In this document: in pieces, positions 31,379 through 43,701 of the stretch | Layout of the letters: every line of letters starts with the position of its first letter | How positions within the stretch are numbered: the stretch's first letter is position 1 | From: Myotis daubentonii | Taxonomy: Eukaryota; Chordata; Mammalia; Chiroptera; Vespertilionidae | Reading direction: 5' to 3' | Assembly: GCF_963259705.1 (NCBI RefSeq) | Contig: NC_081849.1 | Location: 54,780,093 to 54,844,092 of the forward strand | Length of the DNA stretch: 64,000 nucleotides | Notes under the pieces: generated by a model | Told to the model about the DNA's origin: nothing | The model's database searches: none | The model's input: the letters and a program-made list of their open reading frames with translations, nothing else | Made by a program: the position numbers and the translations under genes

Positions 31379-33260
31379 TGTGGTGCTTCAATCAGGTACA
31401 AGATTGCCATATGTTTGCATAGACAGTGTCTTCTAAATGCACTTCCCACCTCTGTACATGACAGGAAGAGTGCCCTCCTGTTTTTAAAGGAACCCTAGGC
31501 CAACACAGTGCTCTTTGCCAGAATTAAGTTGGATATTCTCCTTGTCCCCCAATTTCCTGCTTCCTCATTTACCTTTGGCTTTCCTCCATGACTATTAACT
31601 CATATACTTACGCATTCATTAGTTGGTGTCTTCTAGCTTGACGTCATAATTGACCTTGGCTTTGTCTCTTGATTCTGTCTTTGCTTCTGGGATGCAATTG
31701 AACACAGAGTCTTTGGAATTAAATCCACACCTTTTCCTGGTTTAGTCTTACTACACCCTGCCTATAATACTCTAAGAACTGAGAGATGAAGTCTTATATC
31801 TCACCCCCAATTTAGCAATATTCCCCAGGTACTGCATAGGCATATTCATTTAATATCAAAATCCAGAAAAAGGTCTGGGCTTGGTTTTTAGAGTTAGGCT
31901 TACTTTTATTTTCTTTGTTTTTGGCTTTAAGTTTTGAAAATTCAAAGACCATCAGACATGCCCATATTATGTACACATAGGGGTTTTTTTAAAAAGGGGA
32001 AAAATCCCACTAATGTAGATAAAAGAATTTCCAAATACCCAAAATGTCATACACACGTGCAATTGCAAATAATATATAGGGATAGGATAGAAGGTTTATA
32101 AAACCCATTTTAGAGAAACTTAAATAATAGAGGCTTTAATGTCAAATCCCATACATCCTTTAGTGACAAATAGAAGTAGAAAATTTCTCCACCTTTCAAG
32201 TACAAAAATGTTCATAGCAAATTCTCAGAATATTAACGGCTACTTGTGTTTGAGCTCAGTGGCATAAACTATTCAGCTAATATGTAGGAAGAAAGAAAGA
32301 ACTCACTCATAACAAGCTGACTAAAGAGATTGTCCTGCATATAATCTGAATATTTATAGAATGTTCATTGAGGATGTCCTTAGCTAAGAACCAAAAAAAG
32401 TAAAATTAATTTGTAAACATCACTATAAGTTACATATAGTTGATGTGTTAAAAGAAACCACTAAAAGATAAGTTCTAATAATTCATAACATGATTATTAT
32501 TTTAAATCAAAATATAGTCGAGGTTATCTTAGATATATGAAATGTGTTATGATGGGAGACATCTGATTTCATGGCCCACACTTAAATAGCAGCCTCCCTG
32601 TCTTAGTCAGATATAAAACATGTCCAGTAGTGAATGTTGTTGCTGTATCCCCTTTACTGAGTCTGACCACCCAGTCCCCAGCTTCTTTGCTAACAGTGTT
32701 GCCACTGACAGCTGTCACCTGCTGCCCTCTTCCACATCCTATCTTTGGGCTGCTGAGCTGCTCTGCCCAGCAGCTGGGAGACTGGATTGCTGGAAGTGTC
32801 TGGGAGTTCACACTCGCCGGGGTGGACCAGGCCAAAAGGCCTGACTGCGCATGAGTCCACAAGCCCAGTTCCTGGGCAGGACACAGTCTGACATTTACTA
32901 CCATACACAGTCTTGCAATGATTCTAAGAAGTACACTTTTCACATTTTTACATGTTTGAAGTGGGATGTAAGTTACAATTGATTTGTTTTACTTTAATTG
33001 GTACATATGGATGTATCTGATGGTTGATGGTGAGTTAGAGTTAATGAAATCAAGGGCTAGAAAAGTGACCAAAAACATCTGTTTGAAAAGAGTCTGGAAA
33101 GGATTTAGGGAAGAACTAGCATCTGAACCGGCGGCATGTGGAAGTATTAGGCAGATTGTCCTATTGTTTTGAAGATGCACTCAGGTGGAAGTTAGGCCAA
33201 CCATAGTTTAGGTAAGAAGTTAAAGGGAAGGAGTCACTTTTATTTGGGTTCCTACTATGT
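31379..33260. other. Unannotated sequence
   Basis: No exon or repeat was firmly recognised. 32570-32910 is GC-richer than its surroundings and has frames on both strands (up to 124 codons minus), but none has a recognisable domain and the strands compete. Confidence 0.4.
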
Positions 33261-33268
33261 GTCTAGAG

Positions 33269-33479
33269 CCGTGGTTGGCAAACCGCGGCCCGTGAGCCAC
33301 ATGCGGCTCTTTGGCCCCTTAGGTGTGGCTCTTCCACAAAATACTGACTTCCGTGCATGGGCCACAAAGTTTCAATCGCACTGTACGTGCGTGCCCGCAT
33401 TTGGTATTTTGTGGAAGAGCCACACTCAAGGGGCCAAAGAGCCGCATGTGGCTCGTGAGCCGCGGTTTGCCGACCACGG
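33269..33479 (+). mobile_element. Palindromic nonautonomous hAT MITE
   Basis: 211 bp that can fold almost end to end. The ends CCGTGGTTGGCAAACCGCGG and CCGCGGTTTGCCGACCACGG are inverted repeats with one mismatch, and the subterminal GAGCCACATGCGGCTCTTTGG is mirrored as CCAAAGAGCCGCATGTGGCTC. Perfect 8-bp duplications GTCTAGAG flank it (33261-33268 and 33480-33487). It shares its ends with the 57184 element. The frames on both strands here are products of the palindrome. Confidence 0.96.
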
Positions 33480-33487
33480 GTCTAGAG

Positions 33488-33908
33488 CTTAGGCTCTCTG
33501 CCTGGAGAAACTCTTTCATTCTCATAATAACCTTTTGGGCCATGAGATAACATATTAAGAAAGAAATGTTATATGGAAGATAGTAATCCCCAAGCACATG
33601 CTTGGGAATCACTGCGTCCATTGGCATCAAAATGGTTTTGCAACCATCTGCTTTTGATGACTTCATTTCTCCCAGCAGCCAGACCCCTTATTCTAGGCAG
33701 GAAAGACACTAGCTTTCAGAGCATGCAGATTTGGGTCAAGCTAAGTGCTTTGATTTAATCACCACATGATGTTGAACAAATTACCATTTAAAAATAATTT
33801 GAAACAAATTATATCTATCCTTAGCCTATAGTACATATTTGCACTATATGCATAATGAATATTAGTTCATCTTCCTTTCCCTCTACTCCATCCTTCTTAT
33901 TTAAAATA
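33488..33908. other. Unannotated sequence
   Basis: Nothing recognised apart from a weak MIR-like stretch near 33515-33570. Confidence 0.4.
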
Positions 33909-34414
33909 CTAGTGGCCTGGTGCACGAAATTCATGCACGTGGGGGGATTCCCTCAGCCCAGCCTGTACCCTCTCCAATTGGGGACCCCTTGGGGGATGTC
34001 CGACTGCCGGTTTAGGCCCGATCCCAATTGGGCCAGTTTTGGGATTGGGATCGGGCCTAAACTGGCAGTCGGATATCCCTCTCACAGTCTGGGACCACTG
34101 GCTCCTAACTGCTCACCTGCCTGCCTGCCTGATCACCCCTAACTGCCTCTGCCTGCCTGCCTGATTGCCCCTAACTGCCTCTGCCTGCCTGATCACCCCT
34201 AACTGCCCTCCCCTGCCGACCTGATCTCGCCCCCAACTGCCCTTCCCTGCCGGCCTGATCTCACTCCCAATGGCCCTCCCCTGCCAGCCTGATCACCCCT
34301 AACTGCCTCTGCCTCAGCCCCCATCACCATGGCATTGTCTGGAAGGAAGTCGGATGTCTGGAAGATGGCTGATCAACCTGGTTAATTAGCATATTACCCT
34401 TTTATTAGTATAGA
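33909..34414 (-). mobile_element. Nonautonomous Helitron with an internal hairpin
   Basis: The plus strand begins CTAGTGGCCTGGTGCACGAAATTCATGCAC (CTAG end, hairpin) and ends TTAGCATATTACCCTTTTATTAGTATAGA followed by T. The middle holds a 35-bp inverted repeat (separate entry) and CTGCCTGATCACCCCTAACTGCC units repeated about five times (34115-34310). No coding. Confidence 0.92.
33994..34078. repeat. 35-bp inverted repeat, 15-base loop
   Basis: Arms 33994-34028 and 34044-34078 pair at 33 of 35 positions, around GGCCAGTTTTGGG. The arms hold the GGATGTCCGACTGCCGGTTTAGGCC family segment, so one family segment has been copied in inverted orientation within the Helitron. Confidence 0.9.
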
Positions 34415-37296
34415 TGTTTTCTTAAATAACAAGAAGGCAACTGAGGCCAGGAAACAAACCCAGGGACTTGGGGAGCAGCAGTCAAGTTCAGTGGCCATGC
34501 CATGCCCTGGGCCACAAGGACATTCTCATCTGTCATTGGGAATCCAGTGGTCACAAAGAACGGGACTGTGCCGGTTCAGCCTGTTGCATCCATCCTCTCC
34601 AAGACTGGAATTGGCACGAAGTGGTAAAGAGCCTACAGTTTGGAACTAGAGTTAGAGAAATAAAACATTTCACAATCAGGCAGACCACCTGTGGAGTCAT
34701 TTACAGTCTGTTAGTCACATCGTAATTTTATTCTTCTCATGAACTGCAGTTATTTGAAAGGTTTTTTTCTATCAAGTGGCATTTAATCATAATTTATGGT
34801 CCCATTTTTATCCATCTATAACTTTCAAATGGAGCTACTGAGCAGTAGAACATATGCAGGGTTGCCACTTTGAGTGGATGGATATAATCCATCCATCCTG
34901 TCATCCATCATCCTTTCCATAGACACCTCTCGTTCCCTTTCTGTGTACAAGTAGCGTGTGGGTAGAGAGAATACAGTGTGGACACTGCTGCTCTCCTGTC
35001 TTGAGTCATCCACCCTTCAGTGGAGGCGAATAACAACATCGGAATGTTTTGATCTTGGAATGGGATCAGGGCACTGTGGGCCCTAACGGAGGGACTGCCT
35101 TAATCTCTTTTGTGACGTGAACCTCTTCTGAGAAAAAATAAATACATGAAAGAAGATGTATATAGTATTACCAAGGAAATGGATTATAGTGAAATAAAAT
35201 CCTGCCCATGGAGGCCACAGATCTCAGATTAAGAGTGCCTGGGAGGAAGTTTGTTCTAAGCTAAGGGAAAACAGCAGGAAGAAGTAGCCAAATGATGGCA
35301 AGGAGGCAGAAAAGTGTATTCTAAGCGAGACAAGCCTTTTGTGAAAAGAGCCTTCACTAAGAGGACAGGGCACAGAGTTTGCTTTCTGAACTCAAAAGTA
35401 GAGGCTCGTGTAGTCCAGAGACGAGCAAAGGCCTTTGTTGTTTTGAATGTCTGTGCAGGTGCATTACAGGCACAGGTACAGTTTACATTAGCTCTGTTAC
35501 ATGAACAATACATAAAAGTCTTCTATAAGTTGTTCTCTATGACTATATGCTAGTGAGAGAAAATAGTTAAAGTGTTTTTATATCTCAAACTACAAATTTT
35601 ACTATGCCACCTTTCAAAATAAAAATGATTTAAATAAATGACATATACTGATCTGAAGCACTTTTGATGTAAATTATTATATAGAGAATCAAGCCACAGC
35701 TTGGGACCTATGTGTATAAATCCTCTGATCCCAGCATATTCACTCTGAAACACCTTTGGTAGAAAAACAAAGGATGCAATAGTAGGCTTCTGTTTTTCTT
35801 CTAGTATGTTTCTGGAAATTAGGGCATTATGCAGATTTCTAAAAAAAATTACATGTATCAGCTATTATGTGCCTATTACTTGGGCACTCAACAAGTACCT
35901 ATTGAAGAAATACTTTTCACTAACTAGGCAAGAAAAGGCCATGCAATAAACATACAGCAGTTCTCTGCGAGGTTATAGAGAGAGCCACTTAGCCTTTAAC
36001 ATCAGAGAAAAAAAGAGTCTGAATCATGACCCTGATGTGTACTCACATGTGTGCCTTAAAATCCTTCAGCCTCAGTTTCCTTATTGGTAAAGCAGGGGTA
36101 TTAATAACTACACTTTGGGGTTCAATAAGAGAATATATGCAGAGCACTTAATACACATGTGCTTTGTGCTAAGTGCCCTCTTCTTTTACCTGGAATTTTC
36201 TGACTTTTCTCCACTTACTTGCACAGAATGCAGTTATTTATAGAAATGAGTGCAAGATGATGGGAACAAGGTTTGAATGGAGAACAGACTGCAGTTTTTT
36301 ATGTAACATTCTCTAGGCTGTTGATTTGAAGATCATGCTTCCCAGGCACTTTACAGATATTTGCGTTAAATATGTGTGAATTTTAATCATTTCGGGATCC
36401 CATATACGGTTGTTGTTTCTATGAGGCTGTACTAAAGGGGCAGTAAGATTAGGTAGATTAAAATGTCTTCTGGAACATACTTTCTGAGACAGAACACATA
36501 AACTAAAAGCTATGTATACCTAGCAATTATTCTTCAGATATATTTTGAATTCTTAAGCTTTATTCAATTTGGCACTATACTCAGGACCTATTAGGTGTCA
36601 GGCTGTGCACGCAGTACTTCAGATCCCAAAGTAGATAAAATATGCTTTCTGGCCTCAAATAAGTCTCAGTGGAATTGAGAATTGGGGTGCAGATGGGGGT
36701 AAGGGTGGGTGGGTAGGGGGTGGAGGGTGAGAGGCTCAGGGGGGACAGAAATCACTAAAAATTTAATGCCATGAATGTAAGTATAGTGGCAGTATAGGGA
36801 CACAGGTAGATGGACTCTTTAATTCTGCCTGGGGTGGGAGGAGGAGCCTCTAGGAAGGTGACCGGCTCTGGGACTATAGGAAGAATTCCATAGACCCTTG
36901 TGGGAAACAAATGCCCTCGTTTGGGGCTGAGGACAAAACCCAGTGTGAAGAGAGGTGAAGATATTTTCTCCAAAAATCAAGACAGAATGCTGCATTATGA
37001 CAGAAATGAGTGTTCTAGCGTAATGGTCTTATTTTGTCTCCCGGCATACTTTTGCATACACACACACATTTGCATTCTGCAGCACTTTGAAAACTCTGTT
37101 TCTGTGTTCCTTTTCACCTCAGGGCGAAGTGAAGAGTGACTGAATTCCAGTGTCTGTCACTCTGTTACAGAGAAGGAAGGAGTTCGGTTCGCACAAAGGC
37201 AAATTGAAGCTTTACTCACCTTTAGGTGGGCCTCATTTACTTATGTAAATAGGTTCCAGGAGACTATTGCTAATGGGCACCCTAATCTTCATGTTT
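34415..37296. other. Mostly unannotated sequence with MIR and L2-type debris
   Basis: A sense MIR-like segment lies at 36040-36165 (CCTCAGTTTCCTTATTGGTAAAGCAGGGG), and 36560-36690 resembles an L2-type 3' end (CTATTAGGTGTCAGGCTGTGC). 36665-36745 is a G-rich low-complexity patch. No exon was found. Confidence 0.45.
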
Positions 37297-37309
37297 AAGA
37301 GATCTTTGG

Positions 37310-37518
37310 GCCCTGGCCAGTTTGGCTCAGTGGATAGAGTGTCAGCCCGCGGACTGAAGGGTCCCGGGTTCGATTCCTGGTCTGGGCATGTGCCTGGGCT
37401 GCGTCCCCAGTAGGGGGTGTGCAGGAGGCAGCTGACCACTGATTCTCATCATTGATGTTTCTATCTCTCCCTTTCCCTTCCTCTCTGAAATCAATGAAAA
37501 AATATATATACAAATAAA
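37310..37518 (+). repeat. VES SINE, full length
   Basis: Intact pol III signals: TGGCTCAGTGGATAGAG (A-box-like) and GGTTCGATTCC (box B). It keeps CCCAGTAGGGGGTGTGCAGGAGGCAGC and the pyrimidine tract, and ends in a TATATA/A-rich tail. Diverged duplications AAGAGATCTTTGG and AAGAGGTCCATGG flank it. Confidence 0.93.
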
Positions 37519-37884
37519 AAGAGGTCCATGGATGGCGCTTCCCCCCGTCCACCTTTAAAGCATCTGCTTCCTAGATTTCTTCATGGTTCTTTACAGTGTA
37601 CTTGTTCATTGATTCTGAATTCAAATGAACCAAAGCAAAAAACTACTTTAAAGTGAACAAATGTATTTAATTACTTAATTTTGAGGAGCAAGGCAACCAA
37701 GAAAGGCAAAATCAGTTATGCCACACTACACCAACAAAGACGCCTTGGAAAAGACCACTGCCATTTCAGCAATATTTATTGTTTAGTTTTAATTAGAAGC
37801 TACACCCAAAGCTACAGCCCTCTTCAGAGTGAGGAATGTAAAGATACTCACAAATGCAATCACCCCATTTTGGGCTTGTAGATT

Positions 37885-38236
37885 ATTTATTTATTGTTTT
37901 TATAATTTTTACCATCTATCCATTCCTCTTCCCATGATCATGCCTAATATTCCATTTCTTTAAGAAGACCTCTTTTTGTTTATTTTGTTCATTTATTTGT
38001 TGCTTTCTGCTTTATATATCATATGATTCTTTTCCTTCTGATTTATTTAATGTAGGTCATACTCTTAAGATCTGTTCATGTTGCAAATGGCATTAGTTCA
38101 TCTTTTCTTATGGCTGAGTGATGGTAGGAGCACACAATGCAATATACAGATGATGTATTATCATATTGTACACTTGAAACTTATATAATCTTATTAACAA
38201 TGTCACCCCAATATATTTAATAAAAATAAATTAAAA
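37885..38236 (+). repeat. L1 LINE with inverted 5' part
   Basis: 37885-38113 reads as antisense L1 (GATCTGTTCATGTTGCAAATGGCATTAGTTCATCTTTTCTTATGGCTGAGTGATGG), whereas 38114-38236 is sense L1 3' end (GTACACTTGAAACTTATATAATCTTATTAACAATGTCACCCCAATA) with an A-rich tail. Such a head-to-head switch is what twin priming produces during L1 insertion. A target duplication was not found. Confidence 0.65.
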
Positions 38237-38239
38237 GGT

Positions 38240-40267
38240 TGAGAAACCCTGAAAAGAAATGAAGACATCTTGTTGACTAAGCAGTTATTAGTTGTGACCC
38301 CCATAGAAGCTGTGGTCATCGGGGTCTTCTGGCTTCTGCTGCTGGGGGTAGGGAGGAGGCACAGGAGGGTGGTGAGTGGACAGAGATATTCCAGAGCAGT
38401 GGAGCCTGCTGTGGCATTCTGCCACTTTTTCTTTCTATCCATTCTTCTTCTGCTGGAATCCTCTGGCTTCTCTCCAGTCACCCCACTCACTGCACAGATA
38501 GCTTGGCAAGTGATAGAAAGGGATAGAAGTGAGGTAGAATTGAAGATTCAGGCAGACAGATTCTAATTTCCATGTAAAATCTCCTAGGCTATTGATCTGA
38601 AGGTCTCAGAATATACCTATTCATTTTCATTGCCAAAGTTACTTAAACTTCTATGTAAAAGCGTCACGTTCTAAGGGATATAAAAAAGAACATGTCACTT
38701 CTGCTATGAAAGGATAATTGCATACCATCATCACGGTGCCACCAACAGATGGTTATTTTTTTTTTTTTAAGTGAGCTAGGGCTTGCTAGATGATAATTAA
38801 TTCTAGTCCATGAGACACTCTTCCCTAGTAACCTGTGGTTTATTGTAGCATTTTCTTGACAAGTTCACCCTCCAAAGCCCATCCTTTTAGGGCACATTCA
38901 GCTTCAGATGCTCCTTCCTTTGCAGAACTAGATTGAGATTTCAATGGTCTTTCTAGAAACATCAGTTCTCTAGCATTTTTACTGCACAGAAGTAGCATTA
39001 CTTTTTCTTCTTTTGACTTTCCATAGACATAATTAACAAGCTGGTCTATTTTGTTGGCTGGCTATTCTGTAACTTCTGCTCCACATGTCAAAATGCAATA
39101 GAGTTATCATAATAAAATATGAGCAGGGCAGTACAGCAGGAAATATTGTAATATATTTTTGTAACCAAGGCTTTGCATGTGAAAAGTTCCCAGATCTCTT
39201 CATTACAGTACCAGCTGATAGTGTATTTCTCAGCTTGCTTTGAAAAAAACCCCACACACAAATGTTGTGGATGTGTGATTCTGCTGAATAAAGCTGTATA
39301 TAAATGAAGTATCTGCAACACAATCATAGGAAGCATAGTTTTTGTTTCACCAGTATTTGCTTGTGTTACTCATATGAATAATATGATTGATTTTTACTTT
39401 ATCTCCAACTGGCAGCATAGTCATAAATCTATCTGTGAGGTACCCAGTACTGAATAAAATGTTATTTTTCCTCACTGTGGTCTCATTTGATTACAATTGC
39501 AGCCTTGCCTGGCCGCATTCCATCCATAATTAATCGTCGCTTTGGTTTCCAGTTGCAGGGAGGCCAGGGCTGTAGCTGTTCACATCTTTAGATAACGGTC
39601 TACTATGCCAGCTGGCAAATGAATGGGGACCTTTCACACTGAGTCTAATGGGCGCAAAGGCCTGAGCTTTTGTCAGGGGCAGCTCTTGAGATGATACTGG
39701 GCCAGAGAAGGTCCAACTTGCTGTGGCTGACAGTCTCTTTGGCACCTCACCCTCTGAGTAAACACCATATGCAGGGAGGTTTCATTTTGCCAATTTATTT
39801 TAGTGCCTCTCATTCTATGATGATAGAAATTATTCCCGGTCGTGGTAGGATAATGAATTTCTTTCAGGCCTTACGTCAGCATCCAGGTCACTCTCTCTCT
39901 CTAGTGATTACTATTTTGTCATCACATAGTTATTTATTTTCTAGCATATTATTTATTTATGGGGCATAGTTTCACAGTACTCCCAAGGGAAGAAGGTGAG
40001 GTATACTGAGCTAAAGAGTGAGGTAATTATCCCTCCACAGCCAACGCTGACATTTATTTTTGAGCAAGAGGGCATGCTTCAATTCTTGCTACAAAGATAT
40101 ATTAGATGTAATTTTAGATAAGATGTACTTAGTTACTTGATTCACTCTCTGCAATGTTACCTTAAAACAACAACACACTGCATAGCGTAGTGTTATTTGC
40201 TATGAATTAGGGAAGAATCTCATCACTTATCAGAATTCTCAGTCATTTGTGATTATCCAAAGAAAAT
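38240..40267. other. Unannotated unique sequence
   Basis: No repeat or exon recognised. 39495-39720 is repeat-free and contains CATTCCATCCATAATTAATCG (homeodomain-like ATTA core), which could mark a conserved non-coding element, but conservation cannot be judged from one genome. Confidence 0.4.
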
Positions 40268-40282
40268 GTAAGCCAGATTTTC

Positions 40283-40622
40283 TTTTTTATTATTATTATT
40301 ATTTTTTTTATTGCTTAAAGTATTACAAGGGGTATTACATATGTATCCATTTTATCCCCCCGCCCTAGACAGTCCCCTAGCCTCCCCTATCACCCAGTGT
40401 CTTATGTCCATTGGTTATGCTTATATGCATGCATACAAGTCCTTTAGTTGATCTCTTACCCCCCTACCTCCTGCCCCCCAACCCTCCCCGGCCTTCCCGC
40501 TGCAGTTTGATAATCTGTTTGAGGCAGCTCTGCCTCTGTATCTATTATTGTTCAAAAGTTTATAATGGTCTCTATTGTCCATGAATGAGTGAGATCATGT
40601 GGTATTTTTCCTTTATTGACTG
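40283..40622 (-). repeat. Young 5'-truncated L1 3' end
   Basis: A T-rich tail at 40283-40311 precedes ATTGCTTAAAGTATTACAAGGGG and the bat-type L1 3' UTR through CATGAATGAGTGAGATCATGTGGTATTTTTCC. Perfect 15-bp duplications GTAAGCCAGATTTTC (40268-40282 and 40623-40637). It shares its first 80 bp with the copy at 27567. Confidence 0.95.
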
Positions 40623-40637
40623 GTAAGCCAGATTTTC

Positions 40638-42374
40638 AAATCCAAATGTCTTTAAGAGCCACACAGGTAACTCTGAGTAAAGTGGACCAAGTATGAGATT
40701 CTGAGAGACCAGATTCAAAAAATTAAAAAAAGGGAGCTGATGGTTGGCATGTGAGGGAAATGAAGAAATGAGGGAAAGTGGGTTTAGTCATGCCGGATCT
40801 TTTAGCAAAGGAAGTCAGCTATTTAGATTTTTATCTGACACCTCTTGCTTTTACATGATACACTACAAATAGTTTAATTAAAAACAACAAAACCAAAAAT
40901 TATTCCATTTGTGGAAATGGCTGGACCTGCAAACAGACTTTACATTGTACCAAAAGTCTTATAACAGAATAAGACATTTAAAATATGCCTCTTCCTTTAG
41001 CAAATTTACAATCATATGTATTTCAAGCTGATGTTTAAATGTAAAAAAACAGCAACCCTCAAATTCATAAAAATAACAGTGATTCATTTAAACAAGGCAA
41101 TATGTTTTGAATGTCTATAAAATCCTTCCAACACAGCTGTCATCAGAGGATATATCTTCTATGGTTTTAGGTGAAGGAATGTTAGGCTGATCTGGAGAGG
41201 AGATGGATTGTATTGCTTCCATGAGCTGTGCTGTTTTCTTCCATATTCTTCTCACCCAATTTGCAGACATGGCCATATAACATGAAATGACTGATCAACA
41301 ATGAATTTTGCTTGTTATAAGTTTTTGCCCCTGTATAACCTACTTTGCATATTACAATGCTGACAATAATTATAATTAAAGATTGGCAGAAAACCTGATA
41401 CTGTTAATGCAACAATATATTCTGTAGTGCAATCATAATAAAACCTAGAGTTGGAATACAACAAATACACCACTTTGTTCATGATTGTAAGGAAAGTTTC
41501 AAGGAGGAAAGTATAGTTCAAAGCAGATTCTGAGGGAGAGATAATGTACAAGAGTGGTACATGGAAATTCAAGGAACTTGGGAATATGGAGATCTTTCTT
41601 TTTTAAAGGGAAGTAGAAATAAACATGTAAATTTGGGACTTGATAGTTTAGGGGAAAAAAGGATATGTAGATAATAGATGTAGTGAATAACTCGAAAATC
41701 TTGGATGTATACAAATTGAAACATTCCTTCAAACCAAATTTAATTTGATGCCAAGCCTTTAGTCAGCAGGGCTGCCAGGAGGAGGTCCGTGGGCTGTCCC
41801 TCTCTCAGGTTTCAACAAGGATCCAAGGGTCTAACACAGAGTGTGGCACTCAGAGAGGGTCCTCTGGTCTTTGCGTCTGCTGGTACCTTTGAGATGCTGA
41901 GGTGCCAATTCCTCCTGAGCCCTTGAAGTCAGCCACCTCCATAGCTTGTGGTCTATTCTTGGGCATATGAATGTTGCTCCAGGGCTGGAGTTCCAGGGCT
42001 GGGGTCAAGCTTTCCCAGGTGACACAGCCCTCTGAGGTTCCTCTCTCCTGGCAGAATACAGTCAATGAGCAAAGGCTAATGTAAAGAAAGCAATGAAAAA
42101 AAGCGAACAAATCTCCATACTCTAACATGTATTCTTAGATAACGTCAAGGAGAATTGCACGTAGAAAGCAAGAACAGAATGCAATGAAAAGGAACATTCA
42201 GAAGAACAAGTGTCCTTAAAAGTTAAAAACATAATTACCAAACATATTGATATTAGTGATGAAAGATAAACTCAATGAGATTATCCAGGAAACATAACAA
42301 AAACACAGAGACAACACAAGAGAGAGAAAAAAGAAACAACAAAGTCAACCCAAAGTGTCCAGCATGTCAATAAT
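40638..42374. other. Unannotated sequence
   Basis: No gene or repeat recognised. Minus frames of 77-92 codons between 41315 and 42128 carry no domain. Confidence 0.4.
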
Positions 42375-42385
42375 TGGTTTCCCAG

Positions 42386-42600
42386 CCTGACTGGTGTGAC
42401 TCAGTGGTTGAGTGTTGCCCCATGAACCAGGAGGTCACGGTTCAATTCCTGGTCAGGGCACATGCCTGGGTTGTGGGCTCGATACCCAATGTGGGGTGTG
42501 CAAGAGTCAGCTGATCAGTAATTCTCTCTTATCATTGATGTTTCTATCTCTCTCTCCCTCTCACTTCTTCTCTGAAATCAGTAAAAAATATAGAAAAAAA
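42386..42600 (+). repeat. VES SINE
   Basis: Subtype with CATGAACCAGGAGGTCACGGTTCAATTCCTGGTCAGGGCACATGCC. Target duplications TGGTTTCCCAG (42375-42385) and TGGTATCCCAG (42601-42611), 10 of 11 matching. Confidence 0.95.
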
Positions 42601-42629
42601 TGGTATCCCAGAAAGGGAGAACAGATGAG

Positions 42630-42728
42630 AGGATACTATAAAAGTGATACTAATATTATTACTACTAATGGTGATTATACTACTGATAATACTAATATAC
42701 AACCAATGGTAATAACAGTAATAATATA
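42630..42728 (+). repeat. Imperfect AT-rich simple repeat
   Basis: Loose iterations of ACTAAT, ATTACT and GATACT triplet-like units directly after the SINE. No clear period. Confidence 0.5.
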
Positions 42729-42872
42729 ATGCTCTGTTATTTACTGAACTGTATTAATTAATTAAATCCTCATATCAGGTAAGTTATAAACCATTTCTAA
42801 TGACCTGAAGTTAGTATGGTGGTAGCATGACACTAGAGGTGATGCTCCTAACTAGTGATGAAGAACATTAGT

Positions 42873-43112
42873 CAGCCCTAAGTGGTTTATCTCAATGGTT
42901 AGAGCGTGGGCCCTGGGATGGTTCGATTCTGGTCAAGGGCATGTACCTCGGTTGCAGGCTCCATCCCTGGCCCCGACCAGGTTGAGAGAGGGAGGTAATT
43001 AGTGAATGTGTCTCCCTTACAATGATGTTTCTCTCTCTCTGTCTCTCCCCTCTCTTCCACTCTCTCTAAAAAAATTAATGGAAAAAAATATCCTTGGGTG
43101 AGGATGAACAAA
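42873..43112 (+). repeat. VES-type SINE, older subtype
   Basis: Head CAGCCCTAAGTGGTTTATCTCAATGG, box-B-like GGTTCGATTCTGG, then CTCTCTCTGTCTCTCCCC and an unusual end AATATCCTTGGGTGAGGATGAACAAAA. The same ending is found in the 49446 copy and defines a second subtype in this window. Confidence 0.85.
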
Positions 43113-43529
43113 ACAGAATAAAAAAGAACATCAATCATTGTTCAAGTTGATAGGACCCACGTGCCTAGGTCAGTTATTTAAAAAAGCCCAACAAGAAGGT
43201 AGAATATTGGTCAAACTTAATATTGTGAAGGATAAGTAATAAACTTAAAAGTTTCTGAAGAGGGAAAGGAAAATCAACCAAAACTTGTTATCAGACAGGT
43301 ATTACATTTTCAATACTAATCCTAAAGTTAGAAGACAATGTTCAAAGTTGTAGTAAAAAAATGGTGCTCAAACTAGAATTCTATACTTAGTCAAAATTTA
43401 AAATATGACTAAAGGAAAATAAAGATATTTTTAGATATCTAAGGACCACAGTATTTATCCCTTCTTGGGAAGTTTCATTAGACTGTATTCCAGGAATATT
43501 AGGATACATCTGACAGAGGACTGCATTTA

Positions 43530-43701
43530 AAAGATTTGAAAAATTTTTATGACTCAATAATGAGAGAATCAACCCAATTAAAAATAAGCAAAGATATATG
43601 TTAAATAGGTACTTCATGAAAAGAGGTTTTTAAATGACCAATGAAAACCTATGTCCATGTAAAGATTTGTACATGAATGTTCATTGTGGTATTATTCACA
43701 A
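43530..43701 (+). repeat. L1 LINE, part 1 (split by a Helitron)
   Basis: L1M ORF2/3' region: TTTTTATGACTCAATAATGAG, CCAATTAAAAATAAGCAAAG, then CATGAATGTTCATTGTGGTATTATTCACAA. It continues after 44420 with TAGTCTCCAAGTGGAAAC, as in an unbroken L1 (TTATTCATAATAGCC...AAGTGGAAAC). Confidence 0.82.

Noticed and set aside
32569..32943. 124-codon minus frame as a possible retrogene
   Set aside because: No recognised protein; equally long competing frames on the other strand, and no poly(A) or target duplication was found.
37310..37518. A functional tRNA gene, because A and B boxes are intact
   Set aside because: The tRNA-like part lacks a complete cloverleaf and is fused to SINE body and tail; it is a VES copy.
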